Source: Lasiosphaeria ovina (Eukaryota > Ascomycota > Sordariomycetes > Sordariales > Lasiosphaeriaceae). From it: 64,000 bases of DNA. Made by a program: the position numbers and the translations under genes. The notes below the pieces were generated by a model that saw only the letters and a program-made list of their open reading frames with translations, was not told where the DNA came from and searched no databases. The stretch covers positions 4,774,001-4,838,000 of the forward strand of contig JAULSN010000003.1 in assembly GCA_033439765.1 (NCBI GenBank), read 5' to 3'. Positions 35,201 through 46,060 of the stretch are shown piece by piece (within the stretch, counting starts at the first letter, position 1; every line of letters begins with the position of its first letter).

Positions 35201-35850
35201 TCTCCTCTTTTTTCCATGATGCCTCCAACGCCTTTCGGAAGCTCTCCCAACTTCGAAACAGTTTATACTGTCTAACCGTTGTATTAACAGCATTAACAGA
35301 GAAAAGATCTCGATCTGACGCTAAGGTGTCAGAGTTGAAAGAGGCCGTGTGCAAGACCCACTGGAACGTTGAGAAGCTCACATCGCGTCTTGCTGGGTGC
35401 CGGTGCACTTGTTGACAGCGCGATCTGCGGTGCCTTGTTGACGGATAATGCCTTGTCTTCAGCAAGTTCGTTGCCTGATTTCTTATCCTTCTTGTCCTTG
35501 TCTTTCACGGTGGGCGGTGGCGTATCGACCTTGAGCTTGTCTAGTTGCGCCATCAATTCACTGGCAATCTCCACACTTCTGCGACACATGGCATCGAGAG
35601 CGCCATCGTCGCCAAATGTCGTGGAGCCCTTCTTTGACGAATTCGATAGCGGCCGGTGCTCGGGCAGGTTCCTCCTGAGCCCCTGTGCCAGTGTCGCGAT
35701 GTCTAGGGCGATGATCTGGAGATCAACATTCTCCGTCAAGACCCCATTTGAGGATTTGTACAGTTTCCGCGAATTGGACAGCAACTTGCTCCCAAAATCC
35801 ACGAATGAAACGACGCCTGTCGCAACGGACAAGGCAGTGAGAGGGTCCAT
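32274..35850 (-). CDS. NACHT-domain NLR (STAND NTPase), two exons
   Basis: Exon 1 is 35850-35382 and exon 2 is 35320-32274. The 61-base intron runs GTGAGC to CTTAG with a CTGAC branch site, giving 1,171 residues. The N-terminal domain (MDPLTALSVATGVVSFVDFG) is the helical fungal STAND leader type, followed by a Lys/Asp-rich linker (KDKDKKDKKSG) and a helical region. The NACHT domain has Walker A INGKVGSGKST (about 410-420), Walker B LCLFIDGLDEY (about 542-552) and sensor-like LCVSSRPL. A winged-helix/DUF7791-like region follows (LPGDLEALYAHML). The C-terminus has only weak ankyrin-like phrases (LRHGADP, ILSAGTNPN), with no clear WD40 or TPR array. Such proteins act as intracellular sensors controlling incompatibility or immune-like cell death. 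Apparently intact. Confidence 0.92.
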
Positions 35851-36685
35851 GGCTGCAGATACTGGGACGTTGCCGTCGTCGCGGGTGCGGCGACCACGAG
35901 GGTGAGTTGCGTCGACTTTCGGAAGCCTCGTCATTCGAGGTGAGGTGGGATGAATCAGGTCATGAGTGTCGGAAGAAGCCGCTGCGCTGCATATGTGGCG
36001 CACATATTACTACCTCAGCCACCTGTGGCCTAATTCGTTGAGGAGGACCGGAGTAAGCTTACAATAATAGTAGGGTATCTAGGCTGTACCCACCTCTCTT
36101 TCTTCCTCCTAATACAAGCACTCTTTTGCTCACTTTCTACGAGCCGTTTTACGTGACAATGAGCTGTTCTATTCCTAATCTTATCTGCAAGCCGTCTACA
36201 GGCCATCTCCAGCTCAGGACTACGAGCAAAAAAGAAATTTCGCGTGCCCAGATCCGTGTCAGAGTACCAGGCTGTAATCGAATGGCTCGTTAGAAATTTT
36301 GAGTCACAATATGCGAACAAATTGCCAGGTCGCACCATTGTAGAGTGATATCAGAAGTAGCCATTTCATTATAAACTAAACAACACAACTACGATATCTA
36401 AACTAAACTATTTAGTAGATTTAGCTACTCGCCGTCCGCGGTTATTCAACCGCAAACCACGTTCCACTTCTCCGCTAGTGCTCTCTTCGATATTCCCAGG
36501 GTCCGTGGGAACATGTGGCACGGCACCTTTATAGTAAGGATATTCCTAGTTCCATTGTAAACTAGATCCCTGCCGGGGTCATGGGTAAAATCAACCGCGG
36601 AAGTTCTTGCCCAATGAAACTCCACCCTGCCTCGAGTCATGAACCGTCCTTCCAGCCTCGAACCCACAACGAGAGAAACAAACAA
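35851..36685. other. NLR promoter side and AT-rich stretch
   Basis: Upstream of the NLR start; 36.0-36.45 kb is AT-rich with no open frame of note. No gene seen. Confidence 0.4.
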
Positions 36686-36759
36686 GGTCGAATAGTGTAG
36701 TTGGTTATCACGTCAGTCTAACACACTGAAGGTGTCCGGTTCAAGCCCGGGTTTGGGTC
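36686..36759 (+). tRNA. tRNA-Val(AAC)-like gene, acceptor stem imperfect
   Basis: The sequence folds as a cloverleaf: D arm GTGTAGTTGGTTATCAC (A-box-like), anticodon stem TCAGT/ACTGA with loop CTAACAC (anticodon AAC), and T arm TCCGG-TTCAAGC-CCGGG (B-box-like). An ATTTTT run about 20 bases downstream suits Pol III termination. The 7-base acceptor stem (GGTCGAA with TTTGGGT) has one G-G mismatch and three G-T wobbles, so it may be decayed or a pseudo-tRNA. Confidence 0.6.
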
Positions 36760-37503
36760 GTAACATTGTTTATTATTTTTGACTGGGGTGATCAAGACTG
36801 ACTACGGTTTTGTTTTGCCACATTCTCTGGTCAACCCCCTGAACTCATGGTTGGACAAACTTAACCCTAACCCTCTATTCTTTTTCTTTTTCTTTTTCGC
36901 CGTTCAGTGCCCATTTCGAACGATGGCAGATTGCTTGGGCCGGGTTCGCTTGGTAAAAATATTTTAAAATGTTTAGAATTATTAGGCTTCGCTCGGACGT
37001 GTAGTGTTTTGGGTGCGTTTGAGTCCCCAGACGCCAAGCCAAAGAAACGGGGCCGACACATCTTGAAGGGAGAATTTGGCCGCACGGATGAATTGTCCAA
37101 ACTTGCCACAAGCTTAATTTTTCTCGCCTGAAGGGCTATCAGACAGCTGAACAGTTAGGTAGCCCAGTTATTCGATTCTCTGTTGTCCTTACGTTACCTT
37201 CGAGTTTCTCACCGCCTTACATCAACGAGTGGTTCTAGTAGAAATCACTTCCCTGCTCGTTTCCACTCCAGTTTTTACGCTCACCAGTCTTCTTGTTCTC
37301 GAAACTTTCGAGTGTACCTTTGTCCATAGCCATTTCGGGATGCCGTCATAAGCCACCAAGCCCACTGAACCCCGACAACTTCTTTGTGCTGGTCCGGCCC
37401 GCAGGCAGCTCGAAGCTTGATCAGTTTCCCGTTCTGGGCGCGAATGAAGTGGCAGCTTTCAAGTTCTCCACACCACGAAAGCCATCAAAGAAAGCTCCCA
37501 GCA
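36760..37503. other. Intergenic, promoter side of the small secreted protein gene
   Basis: No gene is supported. A CTTTTT-rich tract lies near 36.88 kb and a short non-telomeric AACCCTAACCCT at 36861. The region from 37.1 kb is the likely promoter of the gene at 37504. Confidence 0.4.
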
Positions 37504-38031
37504 ATGCATTACCTCCGACAGCTGGCAATAGGGATTGCGCTTTTCGCAGTGCTGTGCCGTGCAGTTCCAGCTGCCGCGGACGTAAGTGCGCACCGATCGA
37601 ATGGTGGCGCCTGATAAGAGAAACATCACTCGCTCGGCGAACACACACTGAGCTTGAAGCAGGGCGTTTTGGCAAGCAATGCCCGGCATCAGCTCGAAGC
37701 GAGGACGGGCGGTAGGACTGTCATCGGAGGCCACGGCGTGGTCGTCATCCCGAACAACGGCCAAGGGATCGAGCAGGATGGTGGCGAGGTGCGGATAGTC
37801 GATATCGGGGGCGCTACGGTGCAAGTGATAGCAGGAACCGATGTTACCGTCAACGGGGAGCCAACATTAGCAGACGGCGACGATGAGAACCGGGATTCCG
37901 GGCCCGGCGTGATGGTGGACGCACCAAACCAGCCATTAAGCGCGGGACAGGCCGCTGCGATTGCCTTTGCGATGGCCGCGGAGGAGCTCAAGGCGGAGAG
38001 TAGACTAGATAAAGATAGAAATGATAAATGA
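37504..38031 (+). CDS. Small secreted protein, 148 residues
   Basis: Exon 1 is 37504-37581 and exon 2 is 37663-38031. The 81-base intron runs GTAAGT to GAAGCAG in phase 0. Residues 1-25 form a classical signal peptide (MHYLRQLAIGIALFAVLCRA, then VPAAAD). The mature part starts near GVLASNARHQLEAR and is Gly/Val-rich with beta-strand alternation (GGRTVIGGHGVVVIPNNG, EVRIVDIGGATVQVIAGTDV), then an acidic linker and a hydrophilic helical tail (AAAIAFAMAAEELKAESR). It has no cysteine in the mature chain, unlike many effectors. I do not recognise the family. The size, signal and position near an NLR suggest an extracellular or cell-wall role, or an effector-like protein; that is inference. Confidence 0.72.
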
Positions 38032-39428
38032 CGAGTAATAAGCGTCGTCTTTTGGCGTGCCTCTTGCTTGCTGTGTATACATTACGCTCACTGCTCCGGG
38101 ATTTACCACTTTGTACAGCCGAACTAGCACAATAGCCAGCTGTGATGCCCCGATATCCCGCAGTTACATATGGTGGTTCATATAGGAATGTCTGCGGGTC
38201 ACATGATTAGTTCCAGTTTGTGAAGTTATTCACAGATTATTCTCGCAGTGCGGAGTTTGGTGTTGGAATTGGGTGGCCCAATCCGACAGCAAACCGTGCC
38301 TTGATCCAGCGTCATATCCATGGACGGTCGGCGGATTATTAGTCTTGACCAACAGACCGCCGTCGATGGTTAGTAAAGTATGCGATGCTGACGCTATGTG
38401 ACCAAGCAAGCACCTGCATTGGCGTGCTAGGCAACAATCTGAACCCGGTTTGTCTATCTGCCTGTGCTTTGTAAAACGGGGCACGGCAAGACGGACACCG
38501 TCTGCAGCCAGGGCAGATTCGATCCAGAGCTAACCCGCCGCAGGTAATTAGTAGTGGCAGAGGCAGCTCAATATTGGCCAAAGAGGGGTCGTCGCTTCCG
38601 TTTCTGCCCCTTCCGCCTCTATTGTTCGCAATTCGGAGGTTCAGCCCCCAAAAGAAGCGGCCACCCACAGCTGGGCATTGGCAATTGTGTGCTGCTAACG
38701 CATGTCAGCCACCTAGTCCCTGCTAATTTTGCTGCCTGTGCTGCCCACGCCGACGCCCAACATGGCTGTTGTGGGCTGCGAGAGAACGCCACGTCCGTCT
38801 GGGCTCAGCCCATTTCAGCTTAGCTGCCCACACCAGTCCGTAGCCCGCGCGCCAACCCGCGGGGAGGGTGTTGGGCCTTTGTCTGCCAGTTGCAGTGGCA
38901 GTCAAGGGTGGGCGTTAGGAGCGCGATAAAGAATGCAGCACAGACGGCGGCCCCCTGCCTCCCATCGAGAACCCCTCCCTCGAGCTGCCAGCGCCAGTGC
39001 CGCCAGCCCTGGCTCAATTTCATCGTCGCCGCTGCCGCTGCCGCTGCCGTTGTCGCTGCCATCCTCGCCACCTCTTCCCTCCGACAACGACCCCGACTCG
39101 GCGACCCGCGACAAAAGACTAATCGGACGGACCACGCGCTGCAGCTCCTTGCACGGAGTTATAACGCATACCCGACACCGCACGCCGAGAGACTTCAGCG
39201 GCAGCCTCTCAGGCTCGAGACGAGCACCGCGATCGCCAATCGGCAGAAGACAAGCGGCAGTGCGGACTGTGGGGGCCTTGGGCCTGGTGCGACCTCGGGA
39301 CTTGGAGCCTTTTGGTCGGTGTCTCCGGCGGTTGGCATTTCGGACTTCAATCCTTCATTTGGCTTCGCTGCGACTCTAGCTGGACCTGTCCCGGAGCCGA
39401 TCCCGAGACTGCAACGTTGCCCTGAATC
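38032..39428. other. Intergenic and 5' leader of the WD40-like gene
   Basis: No gene is supported. From 38.9 to 39.4 kb the sequence is GC-rich with CCGCTGCCGCTG repeats (about 39027-39060), probably the 5' untranslated region of the gene starting at 39429. ORFs here on both strands are low-complexity. Confidence 0.4.
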
Positions 39429-42400
39429 ATGGAGCCGGGCCTGGCCATGAGGGCCGCCCGCCCAATCGAGTACACCCTCTCGAGCATCTCGACCACGTCG
39501 GCCATCATCACGCGGTTCATCCGCTCCGTGCGCGTCGCACATGCCGACCTGGCTGGCGTCACCCGCGAGCTCTCCGACATGCGCTTGCTGCTGGAGCTGC
39601 TCCGCGACGAGCCCGGCATCCCCCTCTTGCTGCAAGCCGAGGTGCTGGTCCTGCTGGAGAGCTGCGGCACCGTCCTTGTCCGCATTGACTCGGTGTTGGA
39701 ATATTGTCGGGATACATCGCAGTGGGTGTCGACGGGCAAGAGCGAGATTGCGAGACATCGGGCCAGTCTCGATTCCTTTCGGGCCGCGTTGGCTCTGGCC
39801 CTTGAAATAGTCAATTTGTGGGTCAACTCTACCCATGCATATATTATTTACCTCATGCAGACAGACGGCCCACGCGGGCCGCCTTCCCGTGCCAGTTCGT
39901 TTGCTGACGTGAACCCCAAACTCTATAGGAGCGCTTCGCAGACCAACAGTCCCGATGCACGAGCCATCGGCGCCCATATCGTTGCCGAAGTCGACCGGAT
40001 ACGGCGCGAAGCAGCACCGAACGGGCGCGGCGATGAAGGCCTCGGACAAGCTCTTGAGCCATACCTCAGCACCCTGCTCGGATGTGTGCAGATGTCTCAG
40101 GGTGATGACCCGAGGCCGGAACATACAACACGCCCTCACCCTCAGTACGGCAGCACTGTCTTGTTTTGCGTCAGATTAGTAATAGCTAATAAAATCTTAG
40201 ATCCCAGCCATCAAGTCCTCATGGCCCAAGAAGCCCACGAGGAGGGAGTCACGAAGAGGCGAGTATCGAACAAGGATTCAGTTTCCTGAACCTGGAACAA
40301 GAAACTGGAGGCGACTCGTATGAATCCTCGATCGAGCAAAACGAACCAAAGCCAAGAGATTGGCCGGAATTTGGCCAGCAGTTCGAAACCGCTGGCCCTT
40401 GGTATCCTGGCAAGATCCAGGCACCATCCCCAAACCCAACGCCGGAGCCGATCAAGTCAATCCAACAAATGGGACCCATGGAGCATAGCCTCACGCCACC
40501 ACCACTGCGGCCTTTGCGCGAATCCCCAATTCTAGGGCAACTCCAACCCCAGCCCATACATCGCCCTCAAGCGTCACCACCATCGAGTTCGGCTCAGCTC
40601 CAAAGAGAACAGCAAAATATCCCCCAGAATTACCAGCGTCCGCAAATGCAACAACCGTCGAGTCCGGTCCCGTCATATAGTGAACAATATGTTCTGCCCA
40701 GCCAACAGCCCGTGCACCGCTCACAAGTGCGACGACCATCCAACTCGTTTCCAGTTCATAGTGAGCACACCCCTGCATCTCCGTCAACAAGGTCAGAGCC
40801 CTTCAGCCAGGCACAGCACCCAGGACAGATGGGATCTCCAGTTCTCCGCTCAGACCGCTGGTCCGAGCCACTACATAATCAGGGGCAAGGGTATCGCCAG
40901 GAGCTGGCTCAAGGCTACAACCAAGGGAACAGTCACTCGTACAACCCATCGATCGCTTCAGCCTCGATGCTCCGGGTTGGACGCAGCGATAGTCCTCTTA
41001 GCTCTGTGTCAACCCCGAGGTTTCCGTCGAGCATCAGCCAGGTCTCCGGGTTGCGCCCGGATTCTTCGGGCCCAGGTGTCCCGCCTTCGGGATCTTTATC
41101 ACCGGCGCCAAGCTTCCAACGGATGCAAACACCCAAGTCCCCAACTCAGTGGTCGTTCGTCTCCAGTATACCCGAGCTGCCTCCGCCTGAGCCCATATCT
41201 CGACCGACGGGCTACAACCCACACCATACCCGTGTCGAAGTAACACCAGCCTGGCACCTCAAGGACAAAGGAAAATCCACCGAGGTCCTCCACATTGACT
41301 GTTCTCCCACAGCTAGCTACGTTGTGACAAAACATGCCACCAAGCTCGTCAAGATATGGTCCGTCGCCAAAAATGCCTTGCACGCATCGATCAAAATCAC
41401 GTCCTACGTCCAGCCGCAGGTCCGTTCACGCGAGTATTATATCCGCAGCCACGCTATTTTGTCCGAGAGTGCCACCCTTGTCTGCGTCACAACGCACTTC
41501 GGCCTCACCCTGGAGATCTACAACTTTGCCAAGGGGAGCGGCAAAAAAGTGCAAGTCATTGACGAGGCGCACCGCTGGGCTGCCAGCCAGCTGGACGCTT
41601 TCAAGACCGACTACGCGCCACTCGTCGTATACCGCCCCAAGGGCGACCGGTTAGACCGATTCTTTGTCGTTCGGAACCCGGGGGCCAAGAAGCCGTTGTG
41701 GGAGGACGCCAACAACTCCATCGAGCTGCTCCGTGCAGGTCTCCCCTTCGTGCCCAAGTTCCCAGAGCTCGCGTATAGCGCAAACTCCCCTTACTTGGTG
41801 GCAGCGGCCGGGCCAAGGCCCGGCGATCCCCCTCGCGTTCAAGCCACAATTCTGATAGCCTGGGAACTGACGCCCGTATCGGACGAGAAGCTACAAGCCC
41901 GCAGCCCGGTCAACACGATCCGCTCGGATGGCTCGGGTGAAGCCGACGAACGCCATAAACCCTACCGCTTCATCGTGCCCGAGTACCCGGCCCTGCAAAC
42001 CTCGGTTCCCGCCTGTCTCGCCGCACATGGAAACATTGCCGTGTCTATCTGGATCCCGGCCAACCACACCGACGTCCCCATGCCCGGCGGGAAGTTCATG
42101 CGCAAGCCGGTAGCCGCCCCCGAGCGCTACGTTGTTATCTGGGACCTCCCATCCAACACCACGAAGGTGTTCGCCATCCCCAACGTCCAAGCTTGCGTCT
42201 CCCCAGACTGCAGGCTCGTGGCTTACTGTGACGTCAATGCTGGGCAGTTTGTTGTGGTTGATGTGGCAAACATGGAGGACGTGTGGCGCTGGCCCGACTC
42301 AGCAAAAGGGGCACCCCAGAAGCCTGGAGAATCGTTTGCCCAGTTTGAAAGTCTCAGCAAGATTTCGGTATTTGAGTTTTCTCCAAACGGCCAGATGCTT

Positions 42401-42538
42401 GTCGTCGGTGATGCGGCTGGTGCTGTTGGGGTCTACCAAGTCAGGGAGGTCGGAGGGACCTACGAGCTTCTTGACCCGAGCTCGGTCAACATGCAAATGG
42501 GGATAAAAAGCGGCACGATTGCCGAACTACAGTCATAA
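39429..42538 (+). CDS. WD40-like protein with fungal N-terminal helical domain
   Basis: Exon 1 is 39429-40144 and exon 2 is 40201-42538. The 56-base intron runs GTACGG to TCTTAG with a GCTAAT branch site and joins the frames, giving about 1,017 residues. The N-terminal 130 residues (ISTTSAIITRFIRSVRVAHA, DLAGVTRELSDMRLLLELL) match the helical leader common to fungal ankyrin/STAND proteins. A long Gln/Pro/Ser-rich disordered middle follows. The C-terminal 400 residues contain beta-propeller-like blades (VLHIDCSPTASYVVTKHATK with LVKIW, YVVIWDLPSNTTKVFAIPN, ISVFEFSPNGQMLVVGD). A 51-base in-frame segment at 39810-39860 has GT..CAG borders and may be a second intron. Role unknown; a scaffold or signalling protein is likely. 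Confidence 0.82.
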
Positions 42539-43437
42539 CCCGAAGTGGGTTTTGGATAGCTTACGCGGGCATGTGGGCAAAACACGTTATACGAAGATTT
42601 CCCCATGTGGCCAAGATGACAGCTGGGAGATAAATATTTGCAGGATGGTGCCCTGGTCGGAGCTCTTCTGCAGTGGTGGAAAGGCGTTCAGGGGAGGGAT
42701 CAACATGTTTATTTATAAGTACTTGGCGATTAGGATACAAGGGATCGGGGCAGAGTTGTGGTTGTTGTTACTGTATCTGTGGATGGTTGAAGACGATAGA
42801 TGTGGGCTTGGTGGCCGGATATCGGAGCTATGGATCTTGGACATATATTTGGGGTCCATGGAATGTTTGGAAACGATGGACACGTGTGGTACGACATGAT
42901 GGAACATGCAGGAATGTTTTCTTTATACTGGTTTGTATTTGACCGCTTTTTGATACCCATGAAGCGGAAGTAATGATTGGTGTTTGTTTGATGTGGTGTG
43001 GGTATCGTGCTTGTGTTTGCGAGCGTGTTTGCGAGTGGTTATGTCATGATTTCTCCGGTTTCTCGTTGATTGAATGATTGGTTATATAACTTGGGATTAC
43101 TCACTCGCCCATCTGACAGATCACAAATGCGGGGTAAAAATCGGCTGTATAAATCCATCCAATATTCCAAGTTTCCTGTGAGCTATATGGGAGAAAGTAC
43201 GAGAGGCTTTCACAGCCTATCCTGTTGCTTCTGCCGCCTATTTCCGGCAGCTTTCTCAGGTTCATTATAGCCTGCGCATTCTCTGGGTCAAAGTCAAACA
43301 TGACAAACATATTCCCACCTACGGACTATTCAGACAGAGGCAGCGAGCGCTCCCAGCTCGCAATGCAGCCGAACTAGTGTGCCCTCCAGTACTAATTAAT
43401 ATGCCTCGGGAATTATCAAGACCGTGAAGACTCTCTA
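42539..43437. other. 3' flank of the WD40-like gene, no gene seen
   Basis: Probable 3' untranslated region followed by GT-rich spacer (42.96-43.05 kb). Only short ORFs without motifs. Confidence 0.4.
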
Positions 43438-43898
43438 CTATGGATTTTGATTTACTATAACTTCCCTTTGAAGATTCGAAGACTCGGCCGGCCAAGGAGG
43501 CGGAAGTATTCTACGTTGACCTCGCTCGGATGCTTTCCCTCGCGGTAGAGCTCCGGCGGCCGCCGCTGCTTTGTACGATGGATACATCTGGACCGTTTTG
43601 GTGAGCTCGTCGAGACGTTGCTTGCTCATGCGCGGTACGGGTTTTGGCTGTCTTGGCCCGCATTGCCGTTGATATCTCGTTGGACGACAAAGTTTTTACC
43701 CATGGACTTGGCAGTTTTGAAGAGAAGAGGTTTGGCATCTTCCTCAGCCTTTTTGCCCCATCGGGTTAGTTCGTTGGACGAAACTAGCGAAGAAAGATCT
43801 CGCTCTTTGGCGTGGTGCTGTAACATCGTTTCGGCTGTTTTTCGCATTTTGGTGCGAAAAAGTTGTGACGCGGTGTTTGCGCCAGCCTTGGAGATCAC
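43438..43898 (-). pseudogene. Possible fragment of a small gene in two overlapping frames
   Basis: Two minus-strand frames overlap at ATGA. The upper (43898-43626, no ATG at its start, preceded by an AATAG acceptor-like site) reads as a helical, charged protein (MLQHHAKERDLSSLVSSNEL, TRWGKKAEEDAKPLLFKTAK). The lower (43629-43438) reads MSKQRLDELTKTVQMYPSYK followed by an Ala/Gly and Arg/Pro-rich tail. Both look coding, which suggests one gene with a frameshift, or the 3' exon of a gene whose first exon I could not place. Family not recognised. Confidence 0.35.
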
Positions 43899-44233
43899 AT
43901 AGGCAGGCTATTGTTCTAATAAGTCAATAGAAATTGAGCCCTGGAATTTTAGCATGCCAGAATTTCAAAAGGGCATTGTGCGCATTGTGTAGGGTAAGTG
44001 ACTTGACAGGGTGCCCTGCTCCTATTGAATCCGGGACTTTCGTCTCATCTTGCCAGTCTAATTTTGCGTCCTGGTGGCGTCTCGCCCGGATTGTGTGCGG
44101 CTTCTAATTTTTTTTTCAACTCTGAAAAAGCACAAGCAGAATTAATACAGGACACCAAAGTTTACGGTCATCGTCGAGCTCATATTCACACCCCTGCCTG
44201 CCTTTTGGTGTGCGCTTCAGTATAGCCGCTCTC

Positions 44234-44239
44234 TATAAA
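44234..44239 (+). promoter_or_regulatory. TATA box of the GNAT-ankyrin gene
   Basis: TATAAA followed by a pyrimidine-rich tract (CTTTCCCTTTTTTTCCC region) and the ATG 82 bases after the end of the box, a common fungal core-promoter layout. Confidence 0.5.
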
Positions 44240-44320
44240 CCTTCTTGCTTTCCCTTTTTTTCCCTTTCCTGTTCGCTGTTCTCAGTGTTGCCCCCTCTGC
44301 TCCACGGTCGCTCAGCCAAA

Positions 44321-46060
44321 ATGGCCTCGCAACAGCCAGTTACCGTCACAGCAAGCCACGTTTCGGCTGCCAAAGCGAGGAGAAACGACCCGCCGCTCAG
44401 CGTTCCGGCGGGAAGTGACGACAGACCAGGGCAGGAACTCGGTTTGTCCCTCAACTATGCCCTGATGAACTACACAAATGATTTTGAGCTGACACATCCC
44501 AAAGCTACGCGGCATTCTTCGTCGGGCTCAACAGAGTCTGACGATGACTACCCCCAGCTACCATGGCTGGAGCAGGTCTACGGATCTGCCAAAGCGGACT
44601 CGGACAAGAAGGAGGTCGGCTACCTCGACAGCAAGCTCATCCGCCGCAGCCAGATCCAGGCCGACTTCTGGGTCTACATGGACAAACCGAACTCGGAAGC
44701 AAAAACCTCCGAGACGACTAAGCTCGCGTTCGACCTGTTCGACCGCTACGGCCGGCTCCTCCGGGAGCACATCCAGCACCCGGTCAACAATAGCAGCGGC
44801 GTATGGGGCACCGAGCTCGACCGCGGCGACCTGTTGCTCGTAGAAAACATCCGCGTCGAGCCGGCATGGCGTCGCTCCGGGCTGGGCAGGCGGCTAGTCG
44901 AGGCCGTGCTGGCCAAGACGCAAGCCAAGACGGCCGGGCGCTTCTTTGCCCTCGCGCGCCCGAGCTGGCTGATTTCCAACGGTGCACAAACCCATGACAA
45001 AGCGAAGCAACAGGCGCTGGTCGCCGAGCGCTTCTGGCGGTCCGCGGGCTTCCGCCGCGTGGGCACATCGTCCTGGTTCGCCTATGCCCCCGACGCAGGC
45101 CACGCCTCGCACCACCTCCCGCCCTGGCAAGACCACAACCCGTCGACCGCCCCTGCACCAGCACCATCGCCACCACCGGCAGCCATGCTCTTCCACCACA
45201 TAGCCGACGAGGCCAACACGCCAGACCAAACCCTGGCCACCATCCTCCAGCAGACCCTTCCCGCGAACCCAGGTCACCCGCTCTGGACCGCCACCGACGC
45301 CGACGGCAACACACTCCTCCACAGCGCCGCCCGCTTCACCCGCCCGCAAGCAGCGCGCTACCTGCTCTCGCGCAAGCCCAACCTCGCCCACTCCCGCAAC
45401 GCCCGCGACCACACGCCGGCCCAAGCCCTCACGCGCCGCCTCGACCTGGCGCGCACGCGGCAGCAGCAGCACGGGAACGGCAACCGCTACACCATTGTCT
45501 CCGACACGTTCCGCGGCTTCCCACCCGCCGCCGTCGACACACTCGCCGCGCTCGAAGGGCTTAACCTCAACGGCGGCGGTATATCCGGCTACGCGCGCGC
45601 ACGGCAGCAACAGCTCACATTCGGCTGCACGTGCCGGTGCTGCGCGGGGGGGTTCCTGAGCCCGCGCACGCGGTACGCGCTGCGACGCGCCGCGCAGTCT
45701 TTAGGGAGCGTCAGCCCCGAGGCGCGCGCGCGCTACGGCATGTTCGCCGTGTGTCTGCTGGCGGGCGACGAGCAGCCGCCGGCCGTTGCTGTGGTGGTGG
45801 TGCCGACGGTCGGGAACGTGGGGCAGTGTGCTGGGATCGCCGGGGGGATTCCTGTGCCGCCTGTGCTGCTGGACTTGCCGGTGCTCATGTCGAGCGGCCG
45901 ACGTGTTGTAAGGGCTGCGCGTGATGCAGATGAGTGGGCCGGTGATGGGAGTCTGGTCGCCCTGCCGGAGTGTAGGGCACGGTTGGCGGCGCTGCGCGAG
46001 TGCAGGAATGATCACGAGTTTGCCGTTGTTAGTGCGCTGTGTGGGTATGGGCCGCTGTGA
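44321..46060 (+). CDS. GNAT acetyltransferase-like / ankyrin fusion protein
   Basis: A single-exon ORF of 579 residues from ATG 44321 (context CCAAAATGG). Residues about 100-255 form a GNAT-like domain: LLLVENIRVEPAWRRSGLGR with the acetyl-CoA-binding R-x2-G-x-G/A pattern, followed by RLVEAVLAKTQAK and a late FWRSAGFRRVGTSSWF strand. A Pro-rich linker (270-290) leads to an ankyrin-like block about 322-370 (DADGNTLLHSAARF, AARYLLSRKPNLAHSRNARD). A short Cys cluster FGCTCRCCAGGFLSPRTRYAL (about 434-454) follows, a motif seen in uncharacterised fungal ankyrin proteins. The last 120 residues are Val/Gly/Pro-rich and of unsure coding quality; an unseen intron near the end is possible. Substrate unknown. 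Confidence 0.82.
   Translation: MASQQPVTVTASHVSAAKARRNDPPLSVPAGSDDRPGQELGLSLNYALMNYTNDFELTHPKATRHSSSGSTESDDDYPQLPWLEQVYGSAKADSDKKEVGYLDSKLIRRSQIQADFWVYMDKPNSEAKTSETTKLAFDLFDRYGRLLREHIQHPVNNSSGVWGTELDRGDLLLVENIRVEPAWRRSGLGRRLVEAVLAKTQAKTAGRFFALARPSWLISNGAQTHDKAKQQALVAERFWRSAGFRRVGTSSWFAYAPDAGHASHHLPPWQDHNPSTAPAPAPSPPPAAMLFHHIADEANTPDQTLATILQQTLPANPGHPLWTATDADGNTLLHSAARFTRPQAARYLLSRKPNLAHSRNARDHTPAQALTRRLDLARTRQQQHGNGNRYTIVSDTFRGFPPAAVDTLAALEGLNLNGGGISGYARARQQQLTFGCTCRCCAGGFLSPRTRYALRRAAQSLGSVSPEARARYGMFAVCLLAGDEQPPAVAVVVVPTVGNVGQCAGIAGGIPVPPVLLDLPVLMSSGRRVVRAARDADEWAGDGSLVALPECRARLAALRECRNDHEFAVVSALCGYGPL

Noticed and set aside
36861..36874. AACCCTAACCCT, telomere-like
   Set aside because: Only two units; too short to indicate a telomere or interstitial array.
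39195..40139. 314-codon minus ORF
   Set aside because: Opposite strand of the WD40-like gene's first exon, which has a convincing spliced frame.
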